A stretch of 64,000 nucleotides of DNA from NCBI RefSeq assembly GCF_004331645.1, contig NZ_SJSK01000004.1, forward strand, positions 62,001 to 126,000. Reading direction: 5' to 3'. The notes below the pieces were generated by a model that saw only the letters and a program-made list of their open reading frames with translations, was not told the origin of the DNA and made no database searches. Of the stretch, positions 1-8,696 are shown piece by piece. The number at the start of each line of letters is the position of its first letter. Within the stretch, counting starts at the first letter, position 1. Source of the stretch: Pedobacter frigiditerrae (GTDB taxonomy: Bacteria > Bacteroidota > Bacteroidia > Sphingobacteriales > Sphingobacteriaceae). A program made the position numbers and the translations under genes.

Positions 1-530
1 AAAAATGCTTTTACATCTTCCATTTTGGCAGTTTCTATCTGCGCTAAATCCTGGCCAATTGTTGCCCATCTGTAAGGATGAGTTTCATAGGCTAAAGGGC
101 GTAACTTTAACCAAACATCGCCATAAGGCTGATTTAGGTAACGTTGTTTAAACTCTTCCATCACCACGTTACGTTGTGTGTCTAAGCTCTTTTCAGAGAA
201 AGCCAAACTCAACATCCTGTCACTTTCTAACCAAAACGCAGTTTCAATGTTTTCTGCTGGCAAAGTGATGTAATAATTGGTAATGTCGTTACTTGTAAAT
301 GCATTGTTCTCACCGCCAACACGCTGCAGAGGCTCATCGTAGTTAGGTACATTTACAGAGCCACCAAACATTAAGTGCTCAAACAAATGCGCAAAACCTG
401 TTCTTCCTTCTTCCTCATCCCTTGCACCAACATCATATAAAATATTTAGAACTGCCATTGGCGTTGTTGGATCTTCGTGAACCAAAACTTTTAAGCCATT
501 GGCAAGTGTAAAACGATTAAAGTCTACCAT
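1..530 (-). CDS. M16 family zinc peptidase, N-terminal part (cut by window edge)
   Basis: The reverse strand reads from an ATG at 530 to the window edge, giving about 176 residues of an insulinase/pitrilysin-type (M16) metallopeptidase. The inverted zinc motif HxxEH is at residues 48-52 (His48, Glu51, His52), followed about 75 residues later by a Glu-Glu pair (125-126) that fits the third zinc ligand. The start Met-Val-Asp-Phe runs straight into the conserved 'LANGLKVLVHEDP' strand, so there is no signal peptide in the visible part. M16 proteins degrade peptides as paired active/inactive halves; whether a second half follows lies outside the window. The call is firm; the substrate is unknown. 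Confidence 0.9.
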   Translation of the reverse strand, partial: MVDFNRFTLANGLKVLVHEDPTTPMAVLNILYDVGARDEEEGRTGFAHLFEHLMFGGSVNVPNYDEPLQRVGGENNAFTSNDITNYYITLPAENIETAFWLESDRMLSLAFSEKSLDTQRNVVMEEFKQRYLNQPYGDVWLKLRPLAYETHPYRWATIGQDLAQIETAKMEDVKAF

Positions 531-616
531 ATAATTTTTTAGAGCGGTAAAGATATATAAAAAGGTAAGATGGAAAATGTAAAATGAAAGATGTTTAGTC
601 GGGATAATGTTAAATT

Positions 617-741
617 GTTTGTTCGTTGACCGTTGAGCGTTGTTCGTTTGACCACAAGCGATGAACGACAAACGACAGACGATGAACGATGAACGAAAAA
701 CGCCAGAAAAAACGACAAACGACAGACGATGGACGAAAAAC
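617..741. repeat. Degenerate word repeat (GTTCGTTGAnCGTTG / inverse)
   Basis: The stretch is built from variations on a word of about 10-12 bp: GTTCGTTGACC, GTTGAGC, GTTGTTCGTTTG on the left, and the complementary GATGAACGACAAACGACAGAC type on the right, so the whole tract is also loosely inverted. Short open frames run through it but have only repeat-encoded Arg/Lys/Thr-rich translations and are not genes. Similar words recur at 16918-17025 and 19265-19300. Confidence 0.75.
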
Positions 742-758
742 TTTCCGACTAAAACAAT

Positions 759-766
759 TATCTTTG
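759..766 (+). promoter_or_regulatory. -7 box TATCTTTG of mqnC
   Basis: TATCTTTG fits the Bacteroidota -7 consensus TAnnTTTG exactly. It ends only 3 nt before the mqnC ATG at 770, so transcription would start at or next to the start codon. No clear TTG -33 element is visible 17-23 bp upstream. Confidence 0.5.
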
Positions 767-769
767 TAC

Positions 770-1894
770 ATGAATACTGCCGAATTATTACAGCGGGCTT
801 TGAATTTCGACTTTTTAACGAAAGAAGAAGGCGTTTTTTTATACCACAATGCAGAAACTGCAGAGCTGGCTTATGTTGCAAACGAGTTAAGAAAAATTCA
901 AGTACCTAGTGGAAAAGTAACTTGGCAAATTGACCGTAACGTAAACACTACTAATGTTTGCATTGCCAACTGTAAATTCTGTAATTTCTTCCGCAGGCCT
1001 GGTCACGATGAAAGTTACATTACCGACATTGAAACTTATAAAGTTAAAATTGAAGAAACTTTTCGCTTAGGCGGAGACCAACTTTTATTGCAAGGGGGGC
1101 ATCACCCAGATTTAGGTTTAAGTTTTTATGCTAACCTTTTTAAGGAGCTGAAAGAATTATATCCAGATTTAAAGCTACACGCTTTAGGTCCACCAGAAAT
1201 TGCTCACGTTGCTAAACTAGAGGGAATTTCACATACTGAAGTTTTAAGGGAATTAAAGGCTAATGGCATGGATTCATTACCAGGCGCCGGGGCAGAAATA
1301 TTAAATGATAGGGTTAGAAGATTAATTTCTAAAGGTAAGTGTGGCGGACAAGAATGGCTTGATGTGATGAGAGCTGCACATCAATTAGACATCACTACTT
1401 CTGCAACTATGATGTTTGGCCACGTAGAAACCATTGAAGAACGTTTTGAGCATCTAGTGTGGATTAGGGAAGTACAAAGTGAAAAACCTGAACACGCAAA
1501 AGGCTTTTTAGCCTTTATTCCTTGGCCTTTTCAGGATGATGGTACTTTATTAAAACGCTTAAGAGGTATTAGCAATAACGTTACTGGCGATGAATACGTA
1601 AGGATGTTGGCGCTTAGCAGAATTATGCTGCCAAACGTTAAAAACATACAGGCAAGTTGGTTAACTGTTGGAAAAGCGGTAGCTCAAATGTGTTTACACG
1701 CTGGGGCTAATGATTTCGGTTCTATCATGATCGAAGAAAATGTAGTATCAGCAGCAGGTGCTCCACATCGTTTTACAGCAAACGGAATTCAGACTGCAAT
1801 TAAAGAAGCAGGTTTTGAGCCTCAGTTACGTGGACAACAATATAACTACCGTGATTTACCTAGCCAACTAGAAGAACAAGTTATTACTTATTAA
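770..1894 (+). CDS. mqnC: Cyclic dehypoxanthinyl futalosine synthase (MqnC), radical SAM
   Basis: MqnC is a radical SAM enzyme that cyclises dehypoxanthine futalosine in the futalosine route to menaquinone. The [4Fe-4S]-binding CxxxCxxC is at Cys64, Cys68, Cys71, followed by family motifs 'LLQGGHHPDL', 'LPGAGAEIL' and near the end 'MIEENVVSAAG'. These fit MqnC better than its paralogue MqnE. Length is 374 residues, normal for the family. The frame stays open upstream to 689, but that extension is repeat-encoded; the ATG at 770 is chosen because the conserved region starts there and a -7 box sits just before it. A strong hairpin terminator follows. No other mqn genes are in the window. Confidence 0.93.
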   Translation: MNTAELLQRALNFDFLTKEEGVFLYHNAETAELAYVANELRKIQVPSGKVTWQIDRNVNTTNVCIANCKFCNFFRRPGHDESYITDIETYKVKIEETFRLGGDQLLLQGGHHPDLGLSFYANLFKELKELYPDLKLHALGPPEIAHVAKLEGISHTEVLRELKANGMDSLPGAGAEILNDRVRRLISKGKCGGQEWLDVMRAAHQLDITTSATMMFGHVETIEERFEHLVWIREVQSEKPEHAKGFLAFIPWPFQDDGTLLKRLRGISNNVTGDEYVRMLALSRIMLPNVKNIQASWLTVGKAVAQMCLHAGANDFGSIMIEENVVSAAGAPHRFTANGIQTAIKEAGFEPQLRGQQYNYRDLPSQLEEQVITY

Positions 1895-1925
1895 TGGATA
1901 TTACATTTTCAGTTTTGAAAACTTT

Positions 1926-1959
1926 AAACCCTATTTAGAAATCTCTAATTAGGGTTTTT
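1926..1959 (+). terminator. Rho-independent terminator of mqnC
   Basis: AAACCCTA...TAGGGTTT arms (14-bp stem, one mismatch, 6-nt loop region) followed by a T run, 32 nt after the mqnC stop. Confidence 0.8.
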
Positions 1960-2276
1960 GGTTATATATCCCCTTAGCTAACTATTTAGAAGTTGTTAAA
2001 TTTCATCGAATAAACTCATAATGAGTAGTCACCCTGAGCGTAGTCGAAGCCTGCCTGCCGGACAGGCAGGGGTTTAATGGAGGGTCTTCGACTCCGCTCA
2101 GACTGACATCATATTTATAATCTATTTTCAAACCATTTCTTAAAATAATCTCCCTAATTGTATCTTTTAAATTACCAAAATGTTAAAAATTGTAAAACTT
2201 CAGAGAATAACGTTCTTTTTAGTTATCATTGGTCAACACACAATTTTTAACCTAACTGAATAACAATTACCGCTCT
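1960..2276. repeat. Intergenic region with REP-like inverted repeat and nested palindrome
   Basis: No gene is seen. From about 2026 to 2108 there is a REP-like hairpin: CACCCTGAGCGTAGTCGAAG on the left and CTTCGACTCCGCTCAGACTG on the right. Inside it, at 2050-2070, sits a separate perfect palindrome CCTGCCTG-CCGGA-CAGGCAGG, which looks inserted. The remaining 170 bp before the next gene is AT-rich and has no feature I can name. Confidence 0.75.
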
Positions 2277-3527
2277 ATGAAACCGCTTAAGCTGTTCCTC
2301 TATGTTTTGCTCTATGCGCAATCCTTAACCTTATTAACCTTCGCTCAAACTGGTAAAATTGACAGTATCGGAATGGTTACTTTACGAATAGACCCTCAAA
2401 GTGCAAGAGGTGCTGCCATTTCTCAGATTTTTGATGAAGTAAAATTTATCCCTCTAGAAACCACAAAAGAAAGTTTATTTGGAAATATCGCACAACTAAA
2501 GATAGCTGGCAATAAGTTCGTTATTTATGATTACGACACTAGGTCCATCCTACTCTTTAGTGATGAAGGAAAATACATCAGCAAAATTGATGCTACCAAA
2601 CTTCAAACTGATAAAGAAGACAAAGAAAAAGCACAGTCTTACGGTTTCAGAACCGTAAATGAAGAAGGGAAAGACTATATCGTAATCTTTACCAGCAACA
2701 ATGTTCAATATTTTACAATGGATGGCAAATTCATTAAAAAAGTAAAAAACTATAGCTATTCTGACGAGATTACCATGTCTAAAGGTAATGTGGTTGCAAA
2801 ACTAGGAATGTATATCAAAAAAGGAAAGGACAGTACTTTTTATAAGTTAAATGTCATTAATAAAGTTAAAAAAGATACCATTGGTTATTTTAAATTTGAC
2901 ACTAAATTATACGAAACGGATGATTGGTATGGTGATGGTGGAATTAGTCAATATGCTCCAAATGAAGCATTCTGGAGTACTTTTTATGATTATAACCTCT
3001 ATAAAATAACACCAGATAAAGTTTCATTAGCCTATAAATTCGTGCTCCCTGCTATTAATACTCTACCTAAAGACTTTCTAACCAATCCAATCTATGTTAA
3101 GAAAAGATTCGATTATTTCGAAAAAAATAAAAAGGTTATACATGGTTTAGGGAAGAGCTATTTATTAGGAGACAACCTCTACTTAAGGTTTTCAAACGTT
3201 TTCTGGGACAAGGATCAAAAGAAAAACTTAATATACAATATCAAAACAAGCGAATTGATTTCTTTTCAAGATTTAGAACCTGATAGCCTTTCTTCCTTTT
3301 TACCTATAACCGATTCGGGCTTTGGTTATGATTTTGAAAATCGTGGTTTTTTGGCATTTGAGGATGGAAAGTTTTACACCAGTTATTCGTCTTTAGCCAT
3401 GTTTGCTTTTAAAGAACGAAGTGCGGGTAAGACAACAAAGTATCCTCCACTCTTAGAAAATTACTTTAAAACTGGCGACAGAAAGAGTAACCCGGTACTA
3501 GTAGTCTTTAAACCAAAAACCAAATAA
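2277..3527 (+). CDS. Secreted 6-bladed beta-propeller protein
   Basis: The protein has 416 residues, with a signal peptide (hydrophobic residues about 5-20, cleavage likely after 'LLTFAQ'). The mature start resembles the Bacteroidota 6-bladed beta-propeller family (PF17170 type): the strand 'EVKFIPLETTKESLFGNI' followed by 'YDYDTRSILLFSDEGKYI'. No catalytic motif is evident; these proteins are usually envelope proteins of unknown role. The stop is 2 nt before the ATG of the large beta-barrel protein, so the two are almost certainly co-transcribed, and it may be a surface or periplasmic partner of that protein. The start is the first Met before the signal peptide. Confidence 0.75.
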   Translation: MKPLKLFLYVLLYAQSLTLLTFAQTGKIDSIGMVTLRIDPQSARGAAISQIFDEVKFIPLETTKESLFGNIAQLKIAGNKFVIYDYDTRSILLFSDEGKYISKIDATKLQTDKEDKEKAQSYGFRTVNEEGKDYIVIFTSNNVQYFTMDGKFIKKVKNYSYSDEITMSKGNVVAKLGMYIKKGKDSTFYKLNVINKVKKDTIGYFKFDTKLYETDDWYGDGGISQYAPNEAFWSTFYDYNLYKITPDKVSLAYKFVLPAINTLPKDFLTNPIYVKKRFDYFEKNKKVIHGLGKSYLLGDNLYLRFSNVFWDKDQKKNLIYNIKTSELISFQDLEPDSLSSFLPITDSGFGYDFENRGFLAFEDGKFYTSYSSLAMFAFKERSAGKTTKYPPLLENYFKTGDRKSNPVLVVFKPKTK

Positions 3528-3529
3528 TT

Positions 3530-6361
3530 ATGCGCTTCCTTTTCGTTTTAACCATAGGTATGTTATGCCTATGCGCTTCCTCATCTTACGCACAACAACC
3601 TACAAATCCTTCTGCACCTACCACAGGAACAATAAAAGGAATAGTTCGCGATACGGCCCACAATTATGTACTAAAGGCTGCCACCGTTTCTATTTACCGT
3701 GCTGATAGTTCTGTTTTAAATTATCAGTTAAGTAATAATTACGGTGAATTTAAATTTACAAATGTGCCAATTGGTCAAATATTACGAATTGACATTAGCA
3801 ATATAGGATATGAAACACTCCGTCAGAAAATAACAATTCCGAAAGGTGAAACCCTACTTGATTTAAAAACTTTAGTATTAAACCCTAGAAATGAGACCCT
3901 GAAGGAAGTGGTGATTAGCATACCTCCTATTACCTACAACAACGATACCTTAGAAATAAATGCAGCTGCCTTTAAATTAGATACAAATGCAACGGTAGAG
4001 GATTTGCTCAAAAAAGTGCCAAACATTACAGTTTGGGGCGATGGTATCATTACAGTTAATGGTAAAGAAGTGAAGAGTTTATTGGTAAATGGAAAACAAT
4101 TTTTTGATGGCGATAATAAAGTAACGCTTCAAAATATACCAAAAAATGCATTAGAGAAAATCCAGATATTTAATAATGCAGACCGCAATAATCCATTAGA
4201 CAGTAACCTTATTGCCAATTTAAAACTAAAAAAAGGAAAAGACAGGTCTTATTTTGGAAAGATTGGTATTGGATACGGAACCGATAATCATTACCAGCTT
4301 GATGGGAATATTAATTTTACCACACCAAAATTACAGCTCTCGATTATTGGAGCTACAAATGATGTTAACAAAATACCAAATGACATTAATACTTTAGTTC
4401 GAAACAGTACTTTCAAAGGTATAGGTACGAGTGTAGAATATCAACCAGATTTTAGGCAAACAGGTATTAATAAAGGAATTGTTGCTGGTGCTAAGATGAA
4501 CTATAATTTTACTCCAGACAGTAAAGAGTGGAATAACAAAAGTTCGATGAGTGCTGATTATTATTTCAGAAATACAGAAACAAACAACAGTGGTAAAACT
4601 GATAACATTACAACCTTATCTACTAATAATAAAATATTTTCTCTTTCAGAAAATACGTCCGTTAACAATAGTGAAAGTCATCGTATAAATTCACAGTTTA
4701 ATTACTTTAAAAAAAATCATCAAATTGACATCAGTGAATCTTTTAATACCGATAACAGCAGCAGTAAATCAATCAATCTTAGAAATGCATCTGATAACAA
4801 TAACAAGCCAATCAGTACAAATGATGGAAGGAGTACTAGTAATTCGGACAGTCAAAATTTAAATTTAAGAGCAAATTATAGCTACAACAATTATAACAAC
4901 TGGAAACAAAGATTTAAAGGTTTTAACTTAAGCTATAATTTATCTATGAATAATAGAAATAGCGATAGAAATGAAATTACCGAATTTAAAGATTTGTTAA
5001 CCCCTACCTTAAATAGAGATTTCAACAGAAATTATCAAACGGATGCTAAAACCTTGAATCAGAATATCAATTTAACTGTTCGTGATTTGAGATCATTGAT
5101 TTTTGGCAATAAAAATTTATCTGACTTTAATGGAGAAATAACGGCAAAACTTGATTTAGACAATAACAAAAACAACAATCAAGTACAAGATTTAAATAGC
5201 GGTACATATCAAGTAAACAATTACCTTTCCAATAATTTACAAACCAATCAAGCGGTTTTTACACCAGGGTTTTCTATCTCCAAAAACTTTAGCAAGAATT
5301 TAAGCAATCGTTATAATAAAAATTTAAGCATCAGATTTACTGCTGCACAACAATTGAGTTATCAAGACAATAAATCAATAAAAAGTTTTCAAAACATAAA
5401 TAGAGATTACAACAATTTCATTCCAACAGCTAGCATTTCCTATTCTAATTACCAATACGGAACACATCAAACCAGCATTTCATTAAACTACAATACACAG
5501 ATTATCATTCCCACGATTAATCAGTTGGCACCTTTAACAGATAGTACTAATTTATATAACCTACAAAGAGGAAACCTGAACCTTGTAGAAGCAAAAACCA
5601 AGTCATTAAACTTAAGTATTTACAGATATGACATGCGAAGTAAGAATACACTCAACTTTAGCGCAAACGCTTCAATTGGTTTAACTGAGGATGCAATTAT
5701 TGACAGTTCGTTTATTGATGCCAGAAATAGAAGAAATAATTATTTGGCAAATGCTGATGGGACTAAATACGCTCGTATATATGGAGACGTACGTAAATCA
5801 TTAAAGTTTAAATCTGCCGAGTTGAAATTTGGCTATACCACTAGCTTTAACGTTAATCGTACACCCAACTACTTAAATGGACTTTTTAATTTTTCTAACA
5901 ATACTTCAACTGAAAATAAAATCTCTACTAACTTTACTTTCAAGGATAAATTTGCATTAGAAGGCGCCCAAAGTATTGGAACCAGTTCATCAAAGCAAAA
6001 ATCGCTAAACACAGCATATAAGAATACAACACTTACTTCGAGCTTAAGTACTAACTACAATTTCACCAAAAAGTTTTCTTTGAATAGTAATGTAAGTTTT
6101 AATAGTAATAATCCTTCTGTTGGTGAGACCGTGAACTTTACAATTTGGAATGCAGAATTTAACTACCGTTTTACAAAAGGTAATAACGCAGAAATCAAAC
6201 TATCTGCCTTAGATTTACTGAAACAAAACAGGGCTATATTTAACTTTGCAGGAACTAATACATTTACAACTTCTACCAGAAACGTATTGCAACAATATTT
6301 CATGGTAACACTGTCTTATTATCCACGCAAGTTTGGAAACAATGCAGCGGTTAAAAAGTAG
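3530..6361 (+). CDS. Outer-membrane beta-barrel protein with carboxypeptidase-regulatory-like domain
   Basis: The protein has 943 residues. A signal peptide covers residues 1-21 (cleavage after 'SSSYA'), a CarboxypepD_reg-like beta-sandwich about 33-115 ('GTIKGIVRDTAHNYVLKAAT'), a plug-like stretch about 145-200 ('VEDLLKKVPNITVWGDG'), then a long Asn/Ser-rich region of alternating strands typical of the TonB-receptor-related outer membrane protein family (PF14905 type). No classical TonB box can be assigned. It ends in a tyrosine-rich strand plus a short Lys tail. It is translationally close to the upstream propeller gene (2-nt gap). Substrate is unknown; such pairs are often transport or adhesion related, which here is only inference. 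Confidence 0.8.
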   Translation: MRFLFVLTIGMLCLCASSSYAQQPTNPSAPTTGTIKGIVRDTAHNYVLKAATVSIYRADSSVLNYQLSNNYGEFKFTNVPIGQILRIDISNIGYETLRQKITIPKGETLLDLKTLVLNPRNETLKEVVISIPPITYNNDTLEINAAAFKLDTNATVEDLLKKVPNITVWGDGIITVNGKEVKSLLVNGKQFFDGDNKVTLQNIPKNALEKIQIFNNADRNNPLDSNLIANLKLKKGKDRSYFGKIGIGYGTDNHYQLDGNINFTTPKLQLSIIGATNDVNKIPNDINTLVRNSTFKGIGTSVEYQPDFRQTGINKGIVAGAKMNYNFTPDSKEWNNKSSMSADYYFRNTETNNSGKTDNITTLSTNNKIFSLSENTSVNNSESHRINSQFNYFKKNHQIDISESFNTDNSSSKSINLRNASDNNNKPISTNDGRSTSNSDSQNLNLRANYSYNNYNNWKQRFKGFNLSYNLSMNNRNSDRNEITEFKDLLTPTLNRDFNRNYQTDAKTLNQNINLTVRDLRSLIFGNKNLSDFNGEITAKLDLDNNKNNNQVQDLNSGTYQVNNYLSNNLQTNQAVFTPGFSISKNFSKNLSNRYNKNLSIRFTAAQQLSYQDNKSIKSFQNINRDYNNFIPTASISYSNYQYGTHQTSISLNYNTQIIIPTINQLAPLTDSTNLYNLQRGNLNLVEAKTKSLNLSIYRYDMRSKNTLNFSANASIGLTEDAIIDSSFIDARNRRNNYLANADGTKYARIYGDVRKSLKFKSAELKFGYTTSFNVNRTPNYLNGLFNFSNNTSTENKISTNFTFKDKFALEGAQSIGTSSSKQKSLNTAYKNTTLTSSLSTNYNFTKKFSLNSNVSFNSNNPSVGETVNFTIWNAEFNYRFTKGNNAEIKLSALDLLKQNRAIFNFAGTNTFTTSTRNVLQQYFMVTLSYYPRKFGNNAAVKK

Positions 6362-6444
6362 TATTTAAAATAAAAATCAATTTTATTTTTATAATTTGGA
6401 CTGCAGATAAGTAGGCCTTAATTTTTTATTAATAAAGTTCAATT

Positions 6445-6951
6445 ATGTTCAAAAAAGCAACCCTTGTATTATTTCTTTCATTTATAAGCATATATGTAAA
6501 TGCACAGGAAGGATGGTTTAAACAAAAAATTAATGAGAAAGTAACTGTAAACTTCCCTATTGAACCTAAAAAACTTAATGAGCAAAGTTATGGCTTTAAG
6601 GATAATGATGGGGTAGTTTTTGTAGTTTCATCTGTTGATCTTTTGAAGGTAACAGGAATGGCATTGGATGATTTTAATACACAAGTAAAAACGCAAGAAT
6701 TCGCAGATGAATTTATGTCTGGTTTAACCCCTACAATGTCAAAGTTTACCTTTATGTCTGCTAAAATTACTACAATAAAAGGTAATACGGCTTATTATGT
6801 TACTGGAAGAGATGAAGCAAACAAAACCACTATATACATGAATATTGTTTTTGTAGACGGAACTGGCCATAGCATTACCAGTATGGTTCCAGATGGAAAA
6901 AGCACTAAAAACACAGATTTGTTTTTGACAAATATTTTCATTTCCAAGTAA
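6445..6951 (+). CDS. Small secreted protein, tandem paralogue A
   Basis: The protein has 168 residues with a signal peptide ending near 'IYVNAQ' (residue 21). The mature part is a mixed alpha/beta domain that begins 'GWFKQKINEKVTVNFP' and ends 'NTDLFLTNIFISK'. It has no Cys and no recognisable active site. The next gene (6962-7468) has the same plan and clear similarity over the full length (for example 'KTTIYMNIVFVDG' against 'KSTVYINIFLVND'), so the two arose by tandem duplication. I do not recognise a named family; periplasmic or surface location is inferred from the signal peptide. Confidence 0.75.
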   Translation: MFKKATLVLFLSFISIYVNAQEGWFKQKINEKVTVNFPIEPKKLNEQSYGFKDNDGVVFVVSSVDLLKVTGMALDDFNTQVKTQEFADEFMSGLTPTMSKFTFMSAKITTIKGNTAYYVTGRDEANKTTIYMNIVFVDGTGHSITSMVPDGKSTKNTDLFLTNIFISK

Positions 6952-6961
6952 TTTGAGCCTA

Positions 6962-7468
6962 ATGTTTAAAAAACTATCTATTGTTGTAATTCTAGTCAGT
7001 TTAAATTTTTGTGCAAATGCTCAAAAAGATTGGGTAAAACAAAAGTTTGATGAGAGATTAACCCTCTCTTTTCCCGCAGAGACGAAAAAGGTTTCAGAAA
7101 GCACATATATTGCTAGAGACAGTACCGGAACCGTATTTGGCGTTGTTGTGGTTCCGATTGATAAAAGTTCTTTTCTATCGGCAACAAGTACCGATTCTTT
7201 ATTAACCAGAATTAAATTTATTGATGTTATTGTAGGTGATATCAAATCTAAGATGCCAAAATATGCCATCGGCGATATTAAGGTTAATCAGGTTAACAAC
7301 GTAAAAACATATTCTCTTGAAGGTATAAATGAAGAAAATAAATCTACGGTATACATTAACATATTTTTAGTTAACGATATATCTTATTCCTTAACTTGTT
7401 TTGTTCCTGCGGGTATTAGCACCGCTAATAAAGATGTTTTCTTTAAAGGTTTTTCTATTAGCAAGTAA
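6962..7468 (+). CDS. Small secreted protein, tandem paralogue B
   Basis: A 168-residue paralogue of the preceding gene, 10 nt downstream and presumably in the same transcript. The signal peptide ends near 'NFCANAQ'; the mature part starts 'KDWVKQKFDERLTLSFP', matching paralogue A's 'EGWFKQKINEKVTVNFP', and both end in '(I/F)SISK'-like residues. An in-frame TTG at 6953 would add three residues, but the ATG at 6962 gives the same Met-Phe-Lys-Lys start as paralogue A and is preferred. Divergence in the middle third suggests different binding partners. Function is not known. Confidence 0.75.
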   Translation: MFKKLSIVVILVSLNFCANAQKDWVKQKFDERLTLSFPAETKKVSESTYIARDSTGTVFGVVVVPIDKSSFLSATSTDSLLTRIKFIDVIVGDIKSKMPKYAIGDIKVNQVNNVKTYSLEGINEENKSTVYINIFLVNDISYSLTCFVPAGISTANKDVFFKGFSISK

Positions 7469-7769
7469 GAATAAAACTTATTTCCGCTGCTCGATGAACA
7501 CATCAGTCCAGATAGCTATAACATATTGTGGCACAAGCATATCCGAATTGCATTATTCCCACAAAAGCGGGAACCCCCAAAGGGCTCAGCGCAGCTAATC
7601 GTAAAGCAAAAAGTTATTCAATTAGCCTTTCGATCGCATTAAGATACCCTTCCGATAGCTATCGGAACGAGTTGGGTATGACGTACATTTTAACGCCCTT
7701 CTATTTTGTGTCTACACCACAGGTAGCCTTCTATAGAAGCGAAAAATTTAAATTTTCTTGCAAAAAAAA
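7469..7769. repeat. Intergenic repeat region with nested TCCGATAGCTATCGGA palindrome
   Basis: No gene is supported; the short open frames here are repeat-encoded. Around 7555-7690 is a REP-like unit (CCCACAAAAGCGGGAACCCC ... GATACCC ... GGGTATGACG). Between its ATACCC and GGGTAT arms lies a perfect 16-bp palindrome, TCCGATAGCTATCGGA (7651-7666), of a type seen inside other repeats in this window. The rest up to the terminator is AT-rich without further features. Confidence 0.7.
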
Positions 7770-7795
7770 GGGAAGAAAACTTACATCTTCTTCCC
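7770..7795 (-). terminator. Terminator of the ferritin-like operon
   Basis: Read on the reverse strand: GGGAAGAA stem, 10-nt loop, TTCTTCCC, then eight T residues (7762-7769 in forward coordinates are A). It lies 22 nt after the stop of the second ferritin-like gene. Confidence 0.8.
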
Positions 7796-7817
7796 CACTT
7801 AGATAAACCAATTAAAA

Positions 7818-8678
7818 CTACGATAATTTTCTTGTTTTGATGAAAATGTTTGCAATGGTTTTTACTGCAGAACCAGTTAAAAACTCATCAAAGCATTCTG
7901 CTGCATGAGTTTGTGTTACCGCAGTTCCATTAATTCCAGTAATTTCTATTCCAGCAATCATTGTATTTTGTTCGCCTGCATAAACAGCATTTACTTGTGA
8001 TATACCTGTATCATTACCATTGGCCGAGTAAGAAATCCAAGGTTTTAAGGCAACCCCTAAAGATGCCGCGGTCATTTGGCGTAAGTGCGATGCATGGCGA
8101 GCCTCAACAGAGTGAATTTGCAAAGCTGTGGTTAAAACCGGCATTCCTTTTAACACAGGAGCTTGCCCTTTATATGCTCTAACACCTGTGTCTTCAAAAG
8201 CAGTCGCTACCTTTAAGAACGTTTGGTAATTGCTAAAAACATCTGCGAAAGCAGTCCCGAAAGTAGCGGCTCCAGTAAAATCAAAGTCGGCATCTACAAA
8301 AGGGGTAACAGCTGCAGCACCTAGAGCACCTTTTAATAAGTTTACGTGTGCCAACTCATGGTTACGAATGGTGGTAATTGCAGCATTTGAAGCCGTAGTT
8401 GGAAAAGAGATGGTAGAATTTGTTAAAGCGTGGTTGTAAAAATGGTATTCTAAGTATTCTAAAGTTAAAGCAAAGTTTAAAACTTCATTAACATTAGCCG
8501 GATTAGTTTGTCCGTAAGCTTTTTGAAACATTGAGCCTAAGGCTAATGGTAATGCGGCCAAAGAGATTTTCTTTCCAACATTAAAAAAGTCTTTCATTGC
8601 CGCTCTTCGTGGACTTAATCTTTCATAGATTTCGCCATCAACTTTTTCTATTTCTTCTAATATATTTACAATATTCAT
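7818..8678 (-). CDS. Exported ferritin-like domain protein (second gene of pair)
   Basis: The protein has 286 residues. The N-terminus 'LSPRRAAMKDFFNVGKK' followed by a hydrophobic stretch ending 'KAYGQ' looks like a Tat-type signal (RR plus an unusually long, basic n-region). The mature part resembles the ferritin-like domain family (PF13668): a four-helix pattern with 'ALTLEYLEYHFYNHAL', 'IRNHELAHVNLL', 'AFEDTGVRAYKG' and 'IHSVEARHASHLR', which supply the Glu/His residues expected for a di-metal site. Gene order and an 18-nt gap indicate an operon with the upstream homologue. The role is probably metal or oxidative stress related, but no substrate is known. Confidence 0.8.
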   Translation of the reverse strand: MNIVNILEEIEKVDGEIYERLSPRRAAMKDFFNVGKKISLAALPLALGSMFQKAYGQTNPANVNEVLNFALTLEYLEYHFYNHALTNSTISFPTTASNAAITTIRNHELAHVNLLKGALGAAAVTPFVDADFDFTGAATFGTAFADVFSNYQTFLKVATAFEDTGVRAYKGQAPVLKGMPVLTTALQIHSVEARHASHLRQMTAASLGVALKPWISYSANGNDTGISQVNAVYAGEQNTMIAGIEITGINGTAVTQTHAAECFDEFLTGSAVKTIANIFIKTRKLS

Positions 8679-8696
8679 GATTTCTGATTTTTAAGG

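Noticed and set aside
689..769. Upstream extension of mqnC to give a longer protein
   Set aside because: The extra residues are encoded by degenerate repeat words, while the conserved MqnC start and a -7 box are at 759-770.
770..1894. MqnE (aminofutalosine synthase) instead of MqnC
   Set aside because: The CIANCKFC site with 'LLQGGHHPDL' and 'MIEENVVSAAG' fits the MqnC pattern; MqnE lacks these combinations.
7401..7806. Open frames around 7401-7806 as genes
   Set aside because: They run through REP-like repeats and the end of the previous gene; no family-like features.
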